A DNA stretch of 64,000 bases from Earliella scabrosa (Eukaryota; Basidiomycota; Agaricomycetes; Polyporales; Polyporaceae), in assembly GCA_022605405.1 (NCBI GenBank), contig JABYQQ010000015.1, positions 1,178,001 through 1,242,000 on the forward strand, written 5' to 3'. The notes below the pieces were generated by a model. That model did no database searches. It had not been told where the DNA came from and worked only from the letters and a program-made list of their open reading frames with translations. How positions within the stretch are numbered: the first letter of the stretch is position 1; the number at the start of each line of letters is the position of its first letter. Below, piece after piece: positions 1-12,418 of this stretch. A program made the translations under genes and the position numbers.

Positions 1-369
1 TCCGTCGGAGCATGGTGCAAGCAGAGACGCACCCATTCCAAGGAGGTGGTCATTGCAAATACACCCCAGCAACTTTCGAATGCCGCGTCGAGCTCGGATG
101 GACTGTCGAAGTCTACATTGTAGACCACTGCGCCGTCTCTCTCCAGCTGTTGGGCAGCTGGGGACTCTGGCGCGCGAGACAGCGCACGAACGGTGTATTC
201 TTTGGAATACCGGAGCAGTTCGTTCGCTACTGCACCACCTTGATTCGCATGCATTAGTGTAAGATTAAAGAAATGGAACTTCCAAGTCGCGCTCACCTTG
301 CGTCCCCGTCGCCCCGCACACAGCGATGAGCTTGGGCATCGCCGGCTGACTTGGGCTACGCTCACTCAT
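1..369 (-). CDS. NmrA-like NAD(P)-binding oxidoreductase, partial (runs off left edge)
   Basis: This is the N-terminal part of an NmrA-like (atypical short-chain dehydrogenase/reductase) protein. Exon 1 (297-369) reads MSERSPSQPAMPK and then LIAVCGATGTQGGAVANELL, carrying the glycine-rich dinucleotide-binding motif GATGTQGG that follows beta-strand 1 of the Rossmann fold. A 58-bp GT-AG intron (239-296) precedes exon 2, which continues with YTVRALSR, a Glu/Asp-rich stretch and CWGVFAMT, a block seen in every NmrA-like protein. After that the reading degenerates near position 25, where a second GTGCGT donor probably lies. Members bind NADP(H) and act as redox sensors or reductases; the substrate is unknown. 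It is the closest neighbour, in the same orientation, of a complete NmrA-like gene, so the two are probably a tandem pair. Confidence 0.85.
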
Positions 370-425
370 CCCGGTCACCGGTCATAGAGCGAAGTGCGGA
401 CTGTCGCAGCGCCTTAAGTCGAGCC

Positions 426-434
426 TTTATATAT
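426..434 (-). promoter_or_regulatory. TATA-like box upstream of the partial NmrA-like gene
   Basis: An ATATATAAA stretch on the minus strand lies about 57 bp upstream of the proposed ATG at 369. The spacing to the start codon is short but usual for the compact promoters seen in this window. Confidence 0.4.
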
Positions 435-852
435 CTGCAAGAGCGTTTGCAGCCACGGTGAGTCTAACACTTCATTGGGATGTGCGAAGACCGGACGCCC
501 AGGGAAATGGATGGAGCGACGATTGGCATGATGTGTGCATCCGAGCACCACGAGCGTGGACGGATCACGACAAGACGCTGGGGGAAGGGTCCCTGGTCAA
601 TGAACGGAGACCGTGGGTAGGGCCGGATGGATGATTTACCTTCTCTAGAAGTGCTTCTTGACTGCCACGGTCATAGATAGCGATGTGCGCGCGCCGCAAG
701 CCGTCGATTCGTGCCATGAGTGTGATGCTACCGACTTGAGACCGACCCACCTGACGAGGTGGCCTGCACATACGAGGCCACGAAGCAGACGGGATCATCG
801 CACTGATCGGTCAGAACCCAGGTCATTAAGATAGACTTCAATCGCACATCTG
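435..852. other. Intergenic stretch between the two NmrA-like genes
   Basis: I see no supported gene here. A 77-codon minus-strand ORF at 565-798 shows no family resemblance and looks random. Confidence 0.5.
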
Positions 853-2076
853 TCATCCCACAAGAGGAAGGCCGAGATGGGGAGCGAGCATCTCTCGCAC
901 GAAATCGTCAACGCCGTGCAACTGAACGCCAAGCTTCACGATGCCCTCATCCGGGAGCGCTTTGATGCCGTACATGCCCATCTCGTTGTACAGCTGGAAC
1001 ATGATATCTCGATCGGGTACGCCTGTTGTCGGCAGGCAGTGGTAGGTGCCCTCTTTGCCTGTCACTGAACCGTGGCGTTAGATGGAAGCCAAGAGCGTCG
1101 AATGGCCACTTACTTTTCTTAACGCTGGCGAGAATGTCAAGAGGCGTGAGTCGAGTGTTGGCGACATAGAGATATTGGTGGTTGAGCTCGTCCTGTTGCG
1201 TGTCCCAGCTGTCGAAGACGGCCTTCGTGACCGCGCAAAGGTCTTTCTGGACGTAGAGCATGGCAACTTCTCGGAGATTGACAGAGATATGCATAACCTC
1301 TAGTTCATGACACACGAGGGAGGTACTTACGTTGCGTTGACTCCTTGATGACAGGCTGGTGGAATTCCACTCTGTCGAGCTCGCGATTGTATTTCATGTG
1401 CGAGCGGAGGATCATGTTCTCATAGAAGTTCCCCGTGTACAGGAAGATTGCGGGAAGGTTCTTCTCCCGGATGTAATCGTCGACGTGGTATTTACCTAAC
1501 CCTTTCGTCAGCGACACTCTCAACTCGTGGGGTCCACGGAATAGTCGCGGGAGTGACCTTCGTAGATTCGAGAAACGAGACGTCCTCCAGAGATCTGCTT
1601 CGAGCTCGGGAGCGTGCTCCACACGAAGCACTCTATCGCGTTCTCCAGCGCGGCGTCAACGAGGTTCTTCCCCTGCTGCTCTTCGCTGCCCGGGTCGTCT
1701 TTGATTTTCTGCGAGTATCGGATCAGCCACGAATACAGCAGCAAGCCAGACAGCAGCGAGTCATCGGCAACACGCACCGAGTCGTAGAAGTTCGTCACGC
1801 CGAAGACTCCCCAACAGCCACGAAGCGCCTCCTTGACGTCCGCGGGGACGGTGAGGTCTGCCCTCGCCACTTCCGCCCCAAGTCGCGCCAGGCCTTGTGC
1901 CGCATCGGACTGCGGGTCGCGGGTGAGTGCACGGACCCTATATAGATCAGGGTGCTTGAGCAGCAACTTTGCTACCGAGCCACCTGGGTTCTGGGATCAG
2001 AATGCGCACAGTAGGAGCCCCCGTACGCCGTACCTTGATTACCTGTCGCACCACACACAGCGATCGTCCTGGTCAT
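853..2076 (-). CDS. NmrA-like NAD(P)-binding oxidoreductase
   Basis: A complete five-exon NmrA-like gene (2034-2076, 1558-1983, 1331-1495, 1114-1266, 853-1064) encoding 332 residues, the usual family length. The protein starts MTRTIAVCGATGNQGGSVAK with the Rossmann motif GATGNQGG, followed by RVRALTRDP, CWGVFGVTNF (about residue 75), FVWSTLP, YHVDDYIR (about 157-164) and LPAIFLYTGNFYEN, the characteristic order of blocks in NmrA-like proteins. All four introns are 49-64 bp and keep frame, and the short first exon is supported because it restores the glycine motif. Such proteins bind NADP(H) and serve as nitrogen-metabolite or redox regulators, or as secondary-metabolism reductases. The substrate cannot be told from sequence. 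The active-site YxxxK of classical SDRs is not obvious, as expected for this branch. Confidence 0.92.
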
Positions 2077-2522
2077 ATTGGTTGTCTGCGCTGGTTCGCC
2101 TGCCGTGAGGCTGGGGGTAGGAGCAAAACGTTGTCGCCAAGGTTCTCATGCTGCATGCATCGCGAAGCTCTTATAGCATCCATGCCGGGATGTACGTTAT
2201 ATTGGGCTCTGGGAAAGCAGAGCGTCAGCAATAGAGTTCGGTCAATATCGGCATGTTGGAGAACAGCACGGCTCATCGTGGTGCCAGAGAATATTAGCAA
2301 GGGTTCCAGAGAGGACGACCGGTAGGGATGATCTATGGTCAGCAAACAGCGAGGCTCTTCAAGCTCGCCCAAGTTACCGTATGGACACAGTGAAGCGGAT
2401 GACCGCTAGCGGAAGTGAGGCTTCGACACGAGTCCAGCACATGCATATTTGCTACAGCGTGTGATGTCAGTATGCTACATAGTCTCACCTCCGGAGAGTA
2501 CCAAGCAATGACCGCGGGGGGT
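2077..2522. other. Intergenic region between NmrA-like and BTB genes
   Basis: It holds the promoter of the NmrA-like gene and the 3' end of the BTB gene. I see no coding pattern. Confidence 0.5.
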
Positions 2523-3609
2523 TCATAGCCTCAACCAATCGTCCATACGCGCCCACACATCCCTTTGCTCACCCCTCCATTCCTCGGTCTTGTCTCGAAC
2601 GCATTCCGCACACAGACCCTCTGTAGCCCAATCGATCGCGATGATGCGGTCTAACGTCTCGAGGGGACGACATAAGCCGTTGTCCTCGAGGGCAGGTTGA
2701 ATGACGAGCGGCATCCACTTCTCCGCGAAGACGTCGGTGCACGCCATGTGTCCCGCTGTAGCGACGGTGAATAGGATGGGAGTAAAGTGTGCAATGAGCT
2801 GTTCGAGCAACGCGTCGCAACGGCCGGAAAGTTCTGGGGGAAGCTCGGGGTGGGTCTTTGGGTGTTCCGGATCTGTAGCGGCGGCTTCCGCTTCTTGGGG
2901 GTGCGTCGCAACGCTATAATACAATGTTTTGCGAATCTTGCACAGAGTAAGGCGTGGGGGACAATGCCAGTGTGACAATTCAGCAGGCTTACAGAGGGTA
3001 TATCAAACATTTCCGCGAGCACCAGAGCCTCCTCTGCGTGACTGAGTCGCGCACGAACGAACGTCTCTGGATCGGATGGAAACAGTTTCTCTATCTTGCT
3101 TCGTGCAAGATCGTGTAGAGTGGGCATGTCGAGTTGCTGCCTCGACGACGCACGGAAGAGCGATGCTACCCTCTCAAATGGTGCTGCATCGTCAAGAGGC
3201 CTGATAGAACGACATTTTCAGCGAGTCACTTCTCCGTAACCAGACGAACGAGCACTCACGCATCGTGGTAAAGGTGCTCTAACAAAGCCTCGACATCTCT
3301 ACTCCTCACGCCGAGGTTGTCGGGAATGTAGACAACAGGGAGACCTTCCACCGTGTTTGCACCCTCAGCGGGGACGTCTGTAGAGTTCAACGACGCGAGC
3401 GTTCTTGAATGTCGATAGAGCAACGTCCGATGGACCTTGTACAGATCGTTCTGAGCGCGAAGGACGACGGACCCGTCGTCTAGCCAGTACTTGTCATGTC
3501 GGCGCAGTTCTGGACTGGATTCGGAGTCTACGACGACGGTCATGGAAGGAACGGTAGCAAGCGTAGGAGCGAGAAGACGGCGGCGGATGAAGCCCAAGAT
3601 CGATGACAT
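2523..3609 (-). CDS. BTB/POZ domain protein
   Basis: Three exons (3260-3609, 2993-3200, 2523-2936) join in frame to 323 residues. After a short leader comes the basidiomycete BTB signature: [18 protein letters not shown], then [12 protein letters not shown], with the fold ending in the leucine-rich [13 protein letters not shown] (about residue 105-117). BTB domains mediate dimerisation and, in some proteins, docking to cullin-3. The C-terminal ~200 residues, including [17 protein letters not shown] and a Cys pair in [13 protein letters not shown], resemble the tail common to the expanded BTB family of mushroom fungi, whose role is unknown. The start is the first ATG of the long first exon; an internal Met at about residue 23 is an alternative. 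The gene is divergent from SMC1 with only 142 bp between start codons. Confidence 0.85.
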
Positions 3610-3751
3610 TGTCGCCGTCGTCGAGGCTCGCAGCGACGAGCAGGCGCCAAAGCCACAGACGCGGTACGACGCGTCTCTAGCCGCCCAACATCGGACTTGT
3701 TCTCAGCCACAACCACTCTCTTTCTCTCTGAGCTCGTCCCTCAACCACGCG
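3610..3751. promoter_or_regulatory. Short bidirectional promoter between BTB gene and SMC1
   Basis: Only 142 bp separate the two divergent start codons, so the genes must share promoter space. I see no clear TATA box. Confidence 0.5.
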
Positions 3752-6700
3752 ATGCCGCTCATTCGCATCGAGCTCTGCGACTTCAAGTCGTACCGCGGTC
3801 ACCAAGTTATTGGCCCTTTTCGCAACTTCACCTCCGTTATTGGTCCCAATGGCGCGGGCAAGTCCAACCTTATGGATGCCATCTCGTTCGTGCTCGGGGT
3901 CAAGTCCGCCCAGCTCCGGTCAAGTCAACTGAAGGACCTTGTGTATCGTGGACGACGATTGGCGCGTAACCCGGATGGAGAGGATGGCGGACAAGCACCG
4001 CCGGAAGACGACGAGGAGGAGGGCGAAGGAGAGGGCGAGGGCACCGCAAAGAAGGCATGGGTGCTCGCAGTCTATGAGGACGCGCAGAAGAAGCAGTGGA
4101 AGTTCCAGCGGACGTGAGTGCTCAACATTGTTCTGCGACGTGCGTAAACTCACGGAACTAGCATCTCGACCACCGGCGCGTCCGAGTACAAGCTGAATGG
4201 CAAAGTCGTTACTTACTCTGCATACAACGCCGCGCTCATCCAGCACAACATCCTCGTCAAGGCGAAGAACTTTCTTGTCTTTCAAGGCGATGTGGAAGCC
4301 GTCGCGTCGCAGTCCCCGAAGGAACTTTCGCGCCTCATTGACCAGATCTCTGGCTCCCTCGAGCTCGCACCGGACTATGAGAAGGCGAAGGAGGCATTGG
4401 AACGCGCTACGGAGAACGCGACATTCAACTTCACCAAGCGACGGGGTATTGCAGGAGAGATCAAGCAGTACAAGGAGCAGAAGGGCGAAGCTGAACGTTT
4501 CGAAGCGCTCTGCGACGAGCGGGTGCGTTTTTCATTGCTGCTGACTGAATGCGCCTCCTGACCTGTATCATAGGACGATCTCGTGCTCAGGCGCATCCTC
4601 TTCAAGCTATATCACATCCAGCGGTCGCTCGAGGAACATGCTCGTGCAATCAAGGAGCAGAACAAGACACTCGCGGGACTTCGACAGGAGCAGCGCAAGC
4701 ATGAGAAGGCTCTAGAGGAGGCACGAGCTGAGCAGGCGAAGGCGCGCGGGAACGTCATGCAGAAGGAGAAGAGGATCAAGAAGGCAGAGAAGGCGCTGGA
4801 AACCAAGGTGCGCAACGTCTACACATGGTCGCTGGACGGTGCTCATCCTGTATGTAGCGGCCGGACTTGGTACGCATCGAAGCGCAAATCAAGCACGCAG
4901 AGAGAAAGCGGGAGAAGGCGGAGCAGGAGCTGAACAGGCTCAAACAGACCGAGAGCGAGCAGAAGAGGAAGCTACAATCGTTACAGTCGGACCTTGACAC
5001 GGTCAAGAAGGCAGCGAATGCTGCGCAGGAGGCGCAACGCAAGGCAGCTCAGCATAACTTATCACTAAGTGAAGAGTCTCTCGAGGAGTATAGGCGGCTG
5101 TGCGTTTCCCCCCGTCTTTTCCTCCGCTATCGTTAACCGTGGATGTGCATATAGCAAGGCATCTGCGAGTGTTCTGGCTGTGAGCGAACGCCAGCGGCTT
5201 GAGACGTTGTCTCGAGAGGAGAAGACGGCCGGACGTGCTTTGGCTCAGCTGAAAGATAAGCTGGAGCAATTGACGCAGAAACGCGACAAGCTCACGGAAG
5301 AGGAGCGCACATACTCCCAGAAGCAGGAGGAGGTCTGTATCCGTATTGCCTAGTCAGTTATACTCAGTGGATGCTGACATCGACTCGTCTAGTTGGACAA
5401 GAAGGTTTCGGACCTGAACAAGGAGCTGAAACATGCGAAACAAGAGCATACCAACCAACAGTCGGAGCGCGCGCGTGTCGAGTATGTGATGGCGTCCTTT
5501 TGACCGGTGAAGCGATAGTCTGACTCCGTTCTAGGACTCTCGAGAAGGAGATCAACGAGAAGCTCGTCAAGATCTACGAAGAGCTTACACAGGCGGGTGT
5601 AGACCAGCAAGAGTCGCAGCGTGAAGCCCGGTTGAAGGAGACGCTCGCAAATCTTCAACGTATCTTTCCCGGAGTTCGGGGCCGCGTCGTCGATCTGTGC
5701 AAGCCCACCCAACGCAAATACGAGACCGCCGTGGCTGTCGTCCTAGGGCGCAATATCGATGCAATCGTGGTCGATGAGGAGAAGACCGCGATTGACTGCA
5801 TCGAGTATATGCGGAACCAGCGCGCGGGCCAGGCGACATTCATCCCACTCGACACGATTCAGGTGAAGCCCATCAACGACAAGTTCCGCGCTTTTGCAAA
5901 GGGCGCACGGTTGGCTGTCGACGTCATCACGTATGACCCGTCGGTTGAACGTGCAATGCACCATGCGTGCGGCAACGCGCTAGTATGCGACTCGATGGAT
6001 GTCGCCAAATTCGTGTGCTACGAGAAGGGCCAGGAAGTCAAGGGTGAGTCCTCTCCCCCGTGGCATGGTGATGAGCCTGACGTCCTTGTAGCTGTGACTC
6101 TCGAGGGTACGATTATCCACAAGAGCGGCCTCATCACTGGAGGTAAGAGCTCGCAGACGAGTGGCAAGAAGTGGGAGGAGAAGGACGTGCAAGGTACGCT
6201 CGACCTTGATACCAGTGGGCGGTCTTCAATGTTGCATCGTCTATAGGTCTGCAACGCAACCGCGACAGCTTGATGGCTCAGCTACTGGAGCTGAACAAGA
6301 CAAAGCCGCGTGGCAAAGAGAGCGAGGTGTTGCTTGCGGAGATCACGCGCCTGGAATCGGCCCGCGATGTCGCGCGCGATGATCAGGTCAGCAACTTGCA
6401 GCCTTCAAAGATACGATACTCATAGCTTCGCATCCGACGTCAATAGAGTGCATGCAAGGCTCGCTTGGACGGCGTGAAGAGCGAGCTCAAGCACACCGAG
6501 AGAGAGATCGAGCAGCTGCAGCCCGATCTCCGCAAGGTTCGTTCAGTTGTCATTGCTTCGATCTATTGACTCATATGCGCGTATGATACAGGCTCAGACG
6601 GCCTACGACACGGTCAAGGCGCAGATGGACAAGATCGCGGCCGTCATCAACGAGGCAGAGGACGAGATCTTTGCTGACTTCTGTACGACGATCGGCGTGG

Positions 6701-8512
6701 AGAACATTCGCGAGTACGAAGAGCGCCAGCTCAAGCTTGCGCAGGCGGAGAGCGAGGCGCGCCTGCAATTCGACACACAAATTGCTCGGTTGACACATGC
6801 GTACGTATCTTCCCTCATCCAGTCCTTCCAACGCTGAGACGCTCACGTCTGTGGAATCCAGGTCCCAGTTCGCCGAGGAGCAGATCAAGGTGACGACTGA
6901 ACGCCTCGCAACTTACGAGGAGATCATTGCTACGGAGACGACGACACTCGCACGCCTGGAGCAAGAGCGGGACGAAGCACAGCAGGAGATCACTGAGTTC
7001 GAGGAGACTATCCAGACCTACCAGGCTGAGCTTCAGGCATTGAACGCAGAGCTGGAAGAGAAGACGAAGAAGGTGGAGGAGGTGAAGAAGACCACGGGTC
7101 GGGCGAGTAAGGTACTCGACCAAGCAATCAAGGAGATTGCTACGCATGTGAGTGCCGTCCTGCAGACATGGAGGAAACGCCGTGCTGAGATTACGTGTAG
7201 AACGATGAGATCGAGAAGCTCGGGCTCGAACGTTCCTCGATCTATCGGAAGTGTCGACTGGACGAGATCAAACTGCCGCTCTTGGCTGGCAATCTCAAGA
7301 ACGTGCCTATGGAAGAGGTACGTTCTCATATTATGGGTACACGCATTTCGGACTAAGTCATCTATCCTCAGAACCTTCGCGACGAAGTCGCGATGGATGT
7401 CGACGAAGACGATGAAGGTACACAGCGTGTCAAGCGAGTACCGGATTACGGCATCGAGGTGGATTTCGAACTATTGAGCAACGACGAGCGCGAGGTACAT
7501 TCACATCATGCATGGTGTCTATGACTCTGACGTTAAGGCCGCGACCAGGACGAGTCAGGCGAGACTCTGAAGGAGCTAGACGAGGCGCTCGCGAAAACCA
7601 ATGCGGAGATTGAGCGTATGGCTCCCAACCTGAAGGCGATGGACAGGCGCGTGTTCAACTTCCGCATACCGTGTCTCGCGCTAGTATATTGACAGTACTT
7701 GTACAGGTTGGATGATGTAGAGGCGAAGCTCATGGAGACCGAGAAAGAGGCTGAGAAGGCCCGCAAGGACTCCAAGACTGCCCGTGAGCAGTTCAACGAC
7801 ATCAAGCGCAAGCGGTACGTGTGAGCTCTGTCGACCGTTGACATGGTGTCTGATCGGAAGCACAGATGCGAACTGTTCAACAAGGCCTACAATCACATCT
7901 CGGAGCGGATCGACCAGGTCTACAAGGATCTCACGAAAGGCAAGATGGCGCCCACTGGCGGTGTGGCGTACCTGACGCTCGAGGATAGCGAGGTGTGTCT
8001 TTGTTCTGCGAAGGTGTCACAACACGAATTAAGCAGCTTTGTAGGAACCATATACGGCTGGTATCAAGTACCATGCAATGCCTCCCATGAAACGTTTCCG
8101 CGACATGGAACAGCTGTCTGGTGGAGAGAAGACGATCGCCGCCCTCGCTTTGCTATTCGCGATCCATAGGTATGTCTTTGTTCCGTTCGTGTTGCCGATG
8201 CCACATTGACGACAACGACAGCTACCAACCGTCGCCGTTCTTCGTCCTCGACGAAGTTGACGCCGCTCTCGACAACACGAACGTTGCGAAGATCGCGAGC
8301 TACATCCGATCACACTCCTCGGACACGTTCCAGTTCGTCGTCATCAGCCTGAAGGGCTCTCTCTACGAACGTAGCAACTCGCTCGTGGGTATTTACCGAG
8401 ACCAAGACGTAAACAGCTCGCGGACGCTCACGCTTGACGTAAGTCCCTTGGGTTTGTGTGTGCGTTGTTCTTTCTGACAGCGGCTCCGCAGCTCACGCAA
8501 TATGATGATTGA
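3752..8512 (+). CDS. SMC1: Structural maintenance of chromosomes protein 1 (cohesin subunit)
   Basis: A complete SMC1 gene of 20 exons and 1,245 codons, matching the usual ~1,240-residue length. Exons: 3752-4113, 4162-4522, 4574-4807, 4858-5099, 5155-5332, 5393-5481, 5535-6043, 6092-6193, 6247-6386, 6447-6536, 6592-6800, 6862-7147, 7201-7317, 7372-7494, 7549-7646, 7707-7814, 7866-7992, 8045-8169, 8222-8438, 8492-8512. The N-terminal head has FKSYRGHQ and the Walker [10 protein letters not shown]. Two long Glu/Lys-rich coiled coils flank a hinge ([14 protein letters not shown]... to GLITGG, exons 7-8). The C-terminal head has the ABC signature [13 protein letters not shown] and Walker [16 protein letters not shown], ending LTQYDD. 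With SMC3 and the kleisin it forms the nuclear ring that holds sister chromatids together and drives loop extrusion. Exon 15 appears to end at a GC donor. No damage is seen. Confidence 0.97.
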
Positions 8513-9044
8513 GCGTCTGCTGTTTGATTCGGTCGAGTTTGTTGATGGCCTTGCTCTCGTGCTCATCCTGTTGTCTGTACTCTCTCATGTTCTACCAGTC
8601 TCGCTGTCTCGCAAGTATCACATCCACTGATTAGGTCTATCGAAAGTTGAGGTGCTCCAAGTGACACCGTCTCGCTGGCAGAGGTTCTCTCCTTTACGGC
8701 CTCGTTGCCATGACGGTGTCACTTAACTCTAATCTTTGCCGCTCAGGCCCTTGTTCTGTCACGAGGACTACGCATGCTATACTCTGGTGGCATTGGTGCC
8801 TCCAGGTGCTGTTTGCATTGTCACTTTTATGGCTACCGTGTCTTCGGGGTTCCTGCCGCCATTGTGAGCCACTGATATTTAGGTGTCAGAGGCCGAAATG
8901 GAGTATCACAAATCTCCGCACCAGCTCGCACATCGACTGCTTCTAGTGGATATTACACTGCTCCCCGACGCTGACTACGGTGAGTCATTGAGTCTTGCTC
9001 TTCATGGCACGGGGCTGATAGTCGTTTGCGGCAGTCGTCGACTC
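8513..9044. other. Intergenic region upstream of pseudokinase A
   Basis: It holds the SMC1 3' end and the promoter of the next gene. The frame of that gene stays open upstream to an ATG at 8898, so a 49-residue longer N-terminus is possible, but the paralogues do not support it. Confidence 0.45.
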
Positions 9045-12000
9045 ATGGAATCTCTTGTTACAACATTGCGTCTCGTAGAATCCGTTCCTTACCTCGGTGA
9101 GGCGCTGGCAGTCGCGGTCCGACTCGCGGAGCTGCTGAAGGTACGGCTATTGCAGATGATGTATAGCTTCTGTGCATTCGCTTATCTTCGCTTAGGAAGC
9201 CAAAGACGTTCGCGATGATGTTCGTTTATTGGCAGAGCGTGCAGCAAATTTCACTCACGCTTTATACACCGAGGTGGACGCGGGCGAACTTCCAGTCGAC
9301 CCGGAGAAGACACCTGAACATGTTTACACCTTACTGAGGTATTTCTTTGCGTCAGATGCCTCGAGAGTTTGTACGCTGAGGAGGTGCTCTCCACATAGCA
9401 CTCTGAACAAGATCACTTGTCTCATGGAGCGACGTAAGAAGAAGCGTATATTCTACTTCATTCCACGCTCCGGGGACATCAAACGGGAGATCAGTCACTT
9501 GTCGAAGGAGTTTGACGACGCCTGCAGTGTCTTCCAGGTGCGGTGGCTCTGTTCCAGATCGAGTGGACTCAATCGAGTTGACGATCAACTTCGTGTAGAT
9601 TAAGGCCTCAATACAAGCGCAACGGCAATTATCGCACCTAATGCATACTCAAGCGCATCTGATCGACCAGGCAGACAACTCCAATCGCGCCCATGCGAAT
9701 CTCCTGCAACACGCGCGCAGTGTCGACGGCAATGTCCTGAATATTCTTCATCGAATAGAAGCGGATGCAACCTCCGATGGCACGGTTTGTACCCCATCAT
9801 ATTATAGATTTCTGTTTCTCAATATCTTGCATAGATGCGGCTATTCGGGCGGGAGGACTTGGCGCTTCTAGAAGAGCTCGGTCCTGAGTCTCCCACCGAC
9901 GAGACAGGGAATTGCCCCGTACGGTACCGTGCACGCGTGCGTGCCACGGGAAATAGAGTGATCATCCGACGCTTCCCGCAAGCGAATGAACGGTTTCGAG
10001 CAGCGGTCGATATGGCGAAGAAAGTCTGGTGAGTACGACTATCTATCAACCAAGAAGCTCAACTGACTTTTGTAGGCATCCCAATGTTGTGCACGCCTTA
10101 GGCTACTCGAAGACAGATTCGCAAACAGCTTTCATTGTCATTGACGGCTGCTGTACGTTCTTTTACATCATATGATATCGCGTATTGCTGTGAGCTAATG
10201 CTGGATCCGTCGTGGCTTCGAAGTCACTCGCTCATTCAACGAATTGAGCAGAACCTATCGCGGTGTCGATCGGCTCGTATGGACTATGCATTTTGTGCGT
10301 ACACCGTTGTTTTGGTGCTCTTGTCCCTGTTCATGAAGTATATCACAGTGCAAACAGATAATCGTATGCAGCAGTTTTGCGAGGCGCCATCGACCACACT
10401 GACAGATGTTCTCCTAGGCCGGGTTAGTATATTTGCAGAGCATCCACCCAGGGGTACTATGGAGGCCACACTCGCATGTACTGAATTCATGTGTATCTTG
10501 CTCGGCACAACAATCTGACTGATGCCGTTGCGCCACAGATAGCACCGATCATGGCCGACAGCCAGCTTCTTGTCAACGACGACGGGAGAGTGCTGCTAGA
10601 TGTTGCGACTTACAAGTACAACATTTTACCTAACGCCCTCCTGCACGATCACGGGGTACGTCCTCAACGCTCATTATGACCATCGTCGAACAACTCCTAT
10701 GTTGCCAGATCGTCAATCTCAGTGTACGAGGCCGAGAGCTCTGGCAGCTCGTCTATGGTACGTACGTGATATGACTCATGCCAGAGGCTCTGATCTGATG
10801 GCCCCTACTCCAGTGTTCAAGGACCCACCGATTTTCCGTGATAATCGCTTCCAGGACCTAAAATATCTGTGGCAATACCTCTTATTTTTCACAGATTTCG
10901 TTCGCGACGAGAGCCTAATCTGGGCCAACGAACTCATACCTCTACCTGGACAGTGCTTTACCGTGTCAAGAGGGCGCATCTTCGACGGTCTTCAGTACCG
11001 AGGTTTGATTGGAAACTGTTGGCTCAACGTTGAGTACAACGAACCGCGATTGCATTTCGATTCTGGCAAGGTATTGTCTCAGTTAGAGAACGATATCTGT
11101 TTTAACGATTGAACCGAAGATCATAACGGATACTCGCGCAACAGTGCAGCATGACGCCCTCGCACGGCTGCAGGCTCCCAACCCTTGGAGACGGTTGGTT
11201 TTCCTCGTTCTGGTCATGGGCCCTTGCCCTTGTCTCACGCAACCACTGTTATCAGGTATACAGTCCGCCACATGGATTATGGGTGGACCTTGCACACGAC
11301 GTCGGGCGTCAGGGCTAACAAGGACTGCCGTGAATGGTTCATCTACAATGCTCCAGACTTCTGTCACATTATACAGGATTTCACGGATCTGGGTGTGGGT
11401 GAGTTCAATGTATCCCTCGACATTCCCAACAGACGTCGTTCTTGCTGAAGCTACCTGATAAAGCCTATGCCCTGAAGTTCCACACACGGACCACCCTAAC
11501 GAAAGCTTGGGACAGCGCTCCAGAGGAAACGCCCCCGCCCATTCTCTTTTATTACGAGCAGGTGCACAAAGACCCGTACTTGAGCCTCGAACCCTCCATC
11601 GATTGGCCGTGGGGGTTCTGGTCGACCAGCCCGGATGATTTTGATGCGTGCGACATAGGCGATTTTTCGCGATCTCACCTGTCCCAGTCCCCAACACGAC
11701 ATCTCATCACCTACATGGGCATCTCGTCCGATCGCAAGCATGTGTGGACGCAGCTCCTGGACCGTTGGATATTCGTCATCGAAATTCAGTGCGTGTTGTG
11801 CCATGCTGTGCTCTTGGATATTGACTAACAGTGTGTCATTGCAGGGTCGAGGTCGAGTACGACAAGTTCACTCCAGATGAGTGTCTGGCCCTCGAGGAGA
11901 TGCGCCGCTGCGCGAGCGACACGGATCGGGCGGCAAGCAGCTTTATGGTACTGGCTGATGGGCCCAAGGATCAGGGCGAGGGTGTCCCCGGCCTCAATAA

Positions 12001-12418
12001 TTCAACGATCCCTCAGTCTCGGCCGGAGGAGGCGATGTTCGTCGCGAAGGGTTGCTTTGCGACGACACTCTCGCAGCCTCAAGTGGAACGTGCGATCTGG
12101 CCAAAGTCATCATGGACGCCATACCAACTCGCCGAGTTGGGACGAATGTCTCGGCGAACTGGATTCATTCCCAGTCCTCCTCCTCCTGCACACATTGGTA
12201 AAGGGGCGCTCCGCCGCATTATCGACTACATGGACGCCCCCTTCCGCGTCCTTACCGACCGCTACGACATCCCTCTCAATGAGCTGTCCAACTGGTCTGG
12301 TCCATTGTGGGCACGCCTCAGCTGCAGAGCTACGCAACGTTCACCCACGCCGGCTTACGCGGCGGGTCCTGTAGGAGTACAGATCACCATGTATGAGGAC
12401 AGGGAGACAAGTTGGTGA
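9045..12418 (+). CDS. MLKL-like helical domain plus pseudokinase protein, paralogue A
   Basis: First of three paralogues (A, B, C). Clear exons: 9045-9140, 9196-9338, 9399-9537, 9599-9784, 9835-10028, 10076-10152, 10224-10294, 10539 onward and the last, 11845-12418; exons between about 10640 and 11788 are tentative. Exons 2 and 3 (143 and 139 nt) equal those of B and C. The first ~125 residues are amphipathic helices (LLAERAANFTHALYTEV, DIKREISHLSKEFDDACSVF) resembling the MLKL/HeLo four-helix bundle. Next come LFGREDLALLEELGPE and a kinase N-lobe, YRARVRATGNRVIIRRF...HPNVVHALGYS, with Arg at the beta-3 lysine. No HRD is visible and DFG is replaced by DVA in LLDVATYKY. The C-terminal region carries GFWSTSPDDF and ends in a ~150-residue tail absent from B and C. 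The start was chosen by alignment with B and C. A membrane-acting cell-death role is inferred from MLKL only. Confidence 0.72.
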
